Assembly: GCA_963931865.1 (NCBI GenBank)
Contig: OZ007509.1
Location: forward strand, 7,084,882-7,148,881
Origin: Axinella damicornis
Lineage: Eukaryota; Porifera; Demospongiae; Axinellida; Axinellidae
Direction: 5' to 3'
DNA length: 64,000 nucleotides
The position numbers and the translations under genes are program-made. A model generated the notes under the pieces. The model searched no databases, was not told where the DNA came from, and worked only from the letters and a program-made list of their open reading frames with translations. This document shows, one piece after another, positions 63,768 to 64,000 of the stretch (position 1 is the first letter of the stretch; the number at the start of each line of letters is the position of its first letter).

Positions 63768-63826
63768 TAGCCTTGTTCCCAGGCCCCACCATTGCATGCA
63801 GTACGGAAAAGCGGGGAGAACCTGGT
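63768..63826. repeat. Fragment of the TAGCCTTGTTCCCAGGC hairpin family
   Basis: TAGCCTTGTTCCCAGGCCCC...GCAGTACGGAAAAGCGGGGAGAACCTGG. Confidence 0.7.
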
Positions 63827-64000
63827 ATGTTTCCTCACATGAGCATTACGTAATCGACAAAATAATGGTCAAAACTGTCAGAATGAAAAAACAAAGTTTT
63901 GCGTATTGTTCAACCAACTATACATTCAACGCTCGGTGTGTATGACAGTCGTCTCCCACTAGCCAGATACACATGGTAAGGTACCAGGTCTACTTAGCTC

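Overview
The window looks like nuclear DNA of a non-bilaterian or other invertebrate animal, most likely a demosponge. Evidence: every recognisable gene is metazoan-type and split by short GT-AG introns (CHMP7, a 15-hydroxyprostaglandin-dehydrogenase-like SDR, CYB561D2-type cytochrome b561, ATP synthase subunit e, an RNF24/RNF122-type RING protein, CD225/dispanin-type membrane proteins, a TRF-type telomere protein); genes sit close together, twice head to head; and space between exons is packed with short hairpin/TIR elements, tRNA-derived SINEs, satellites and Ty3/gypsy remains. The sponge assignment is inference; nothing in the window proves the taxon.

Layout. 1-1032: 5' part of an SDR gene (minus) running off the left edge, head to head with a dead CHMP7 exon-1 relic. 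1.4-4.1 kb: palindrome, tandem duplication, SINEs. 4452-5570: single-exon Cys-rich secreted protein (minus). 5.67-6.2 kb: foldback element. 6934-16938: second SDR copy (minus), exons spread over 10 kb of mobile-element-filled introns. 17035-23352: complete CHMP7 (plus, 12 exons, 450 aa). 24147-26493: CYB561D2-type gene (minus, 4 exons, 247 aa), divergent from 26646-32424, an ATP synthase e subunit gene whose first intron holds a decayed Ty3/gypsy element. 33727-36356: RING-H2 gene (5 exons, 152 aa). 40197-42593 and 47090-51959: tandem CD225-like genes; the second carries an LTR element in intron 1 and a C-terminus made from a hairpin element. 44771-45390: unrecognised, apparently frameshifted gene. 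52467-60974: telomere-repeat-binding-factor (TRF) gene, minus, with parts of the TRFH domain, a satellite-coded acidic Gly-rich linker and a C-terminal Myb/telobox. 62.8-63.7 kb: weak evidence for a plus-strand gene with a WD40-like exon.

The genes do not form one pathway: they cover membrane remodelling (CHMP7), redox and lipid-mediator metabolism (SDR, b561), mitochondrial ATP synthase, ubiquitin ligation, membrane proteins of the IFITM-like superfamily and telomere binding. The unifying theme is genome dynamics: a segmental duplication in which each copy of a head-to-head pair seems to have decayed in a different gene, mobile elements supplying coding ends or abutting splice sites, and satellites that are spliced around or translated. 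Exon boundaries were deduced by eye from splice dinucleotides, phase and family similarity; no alignment program was run.
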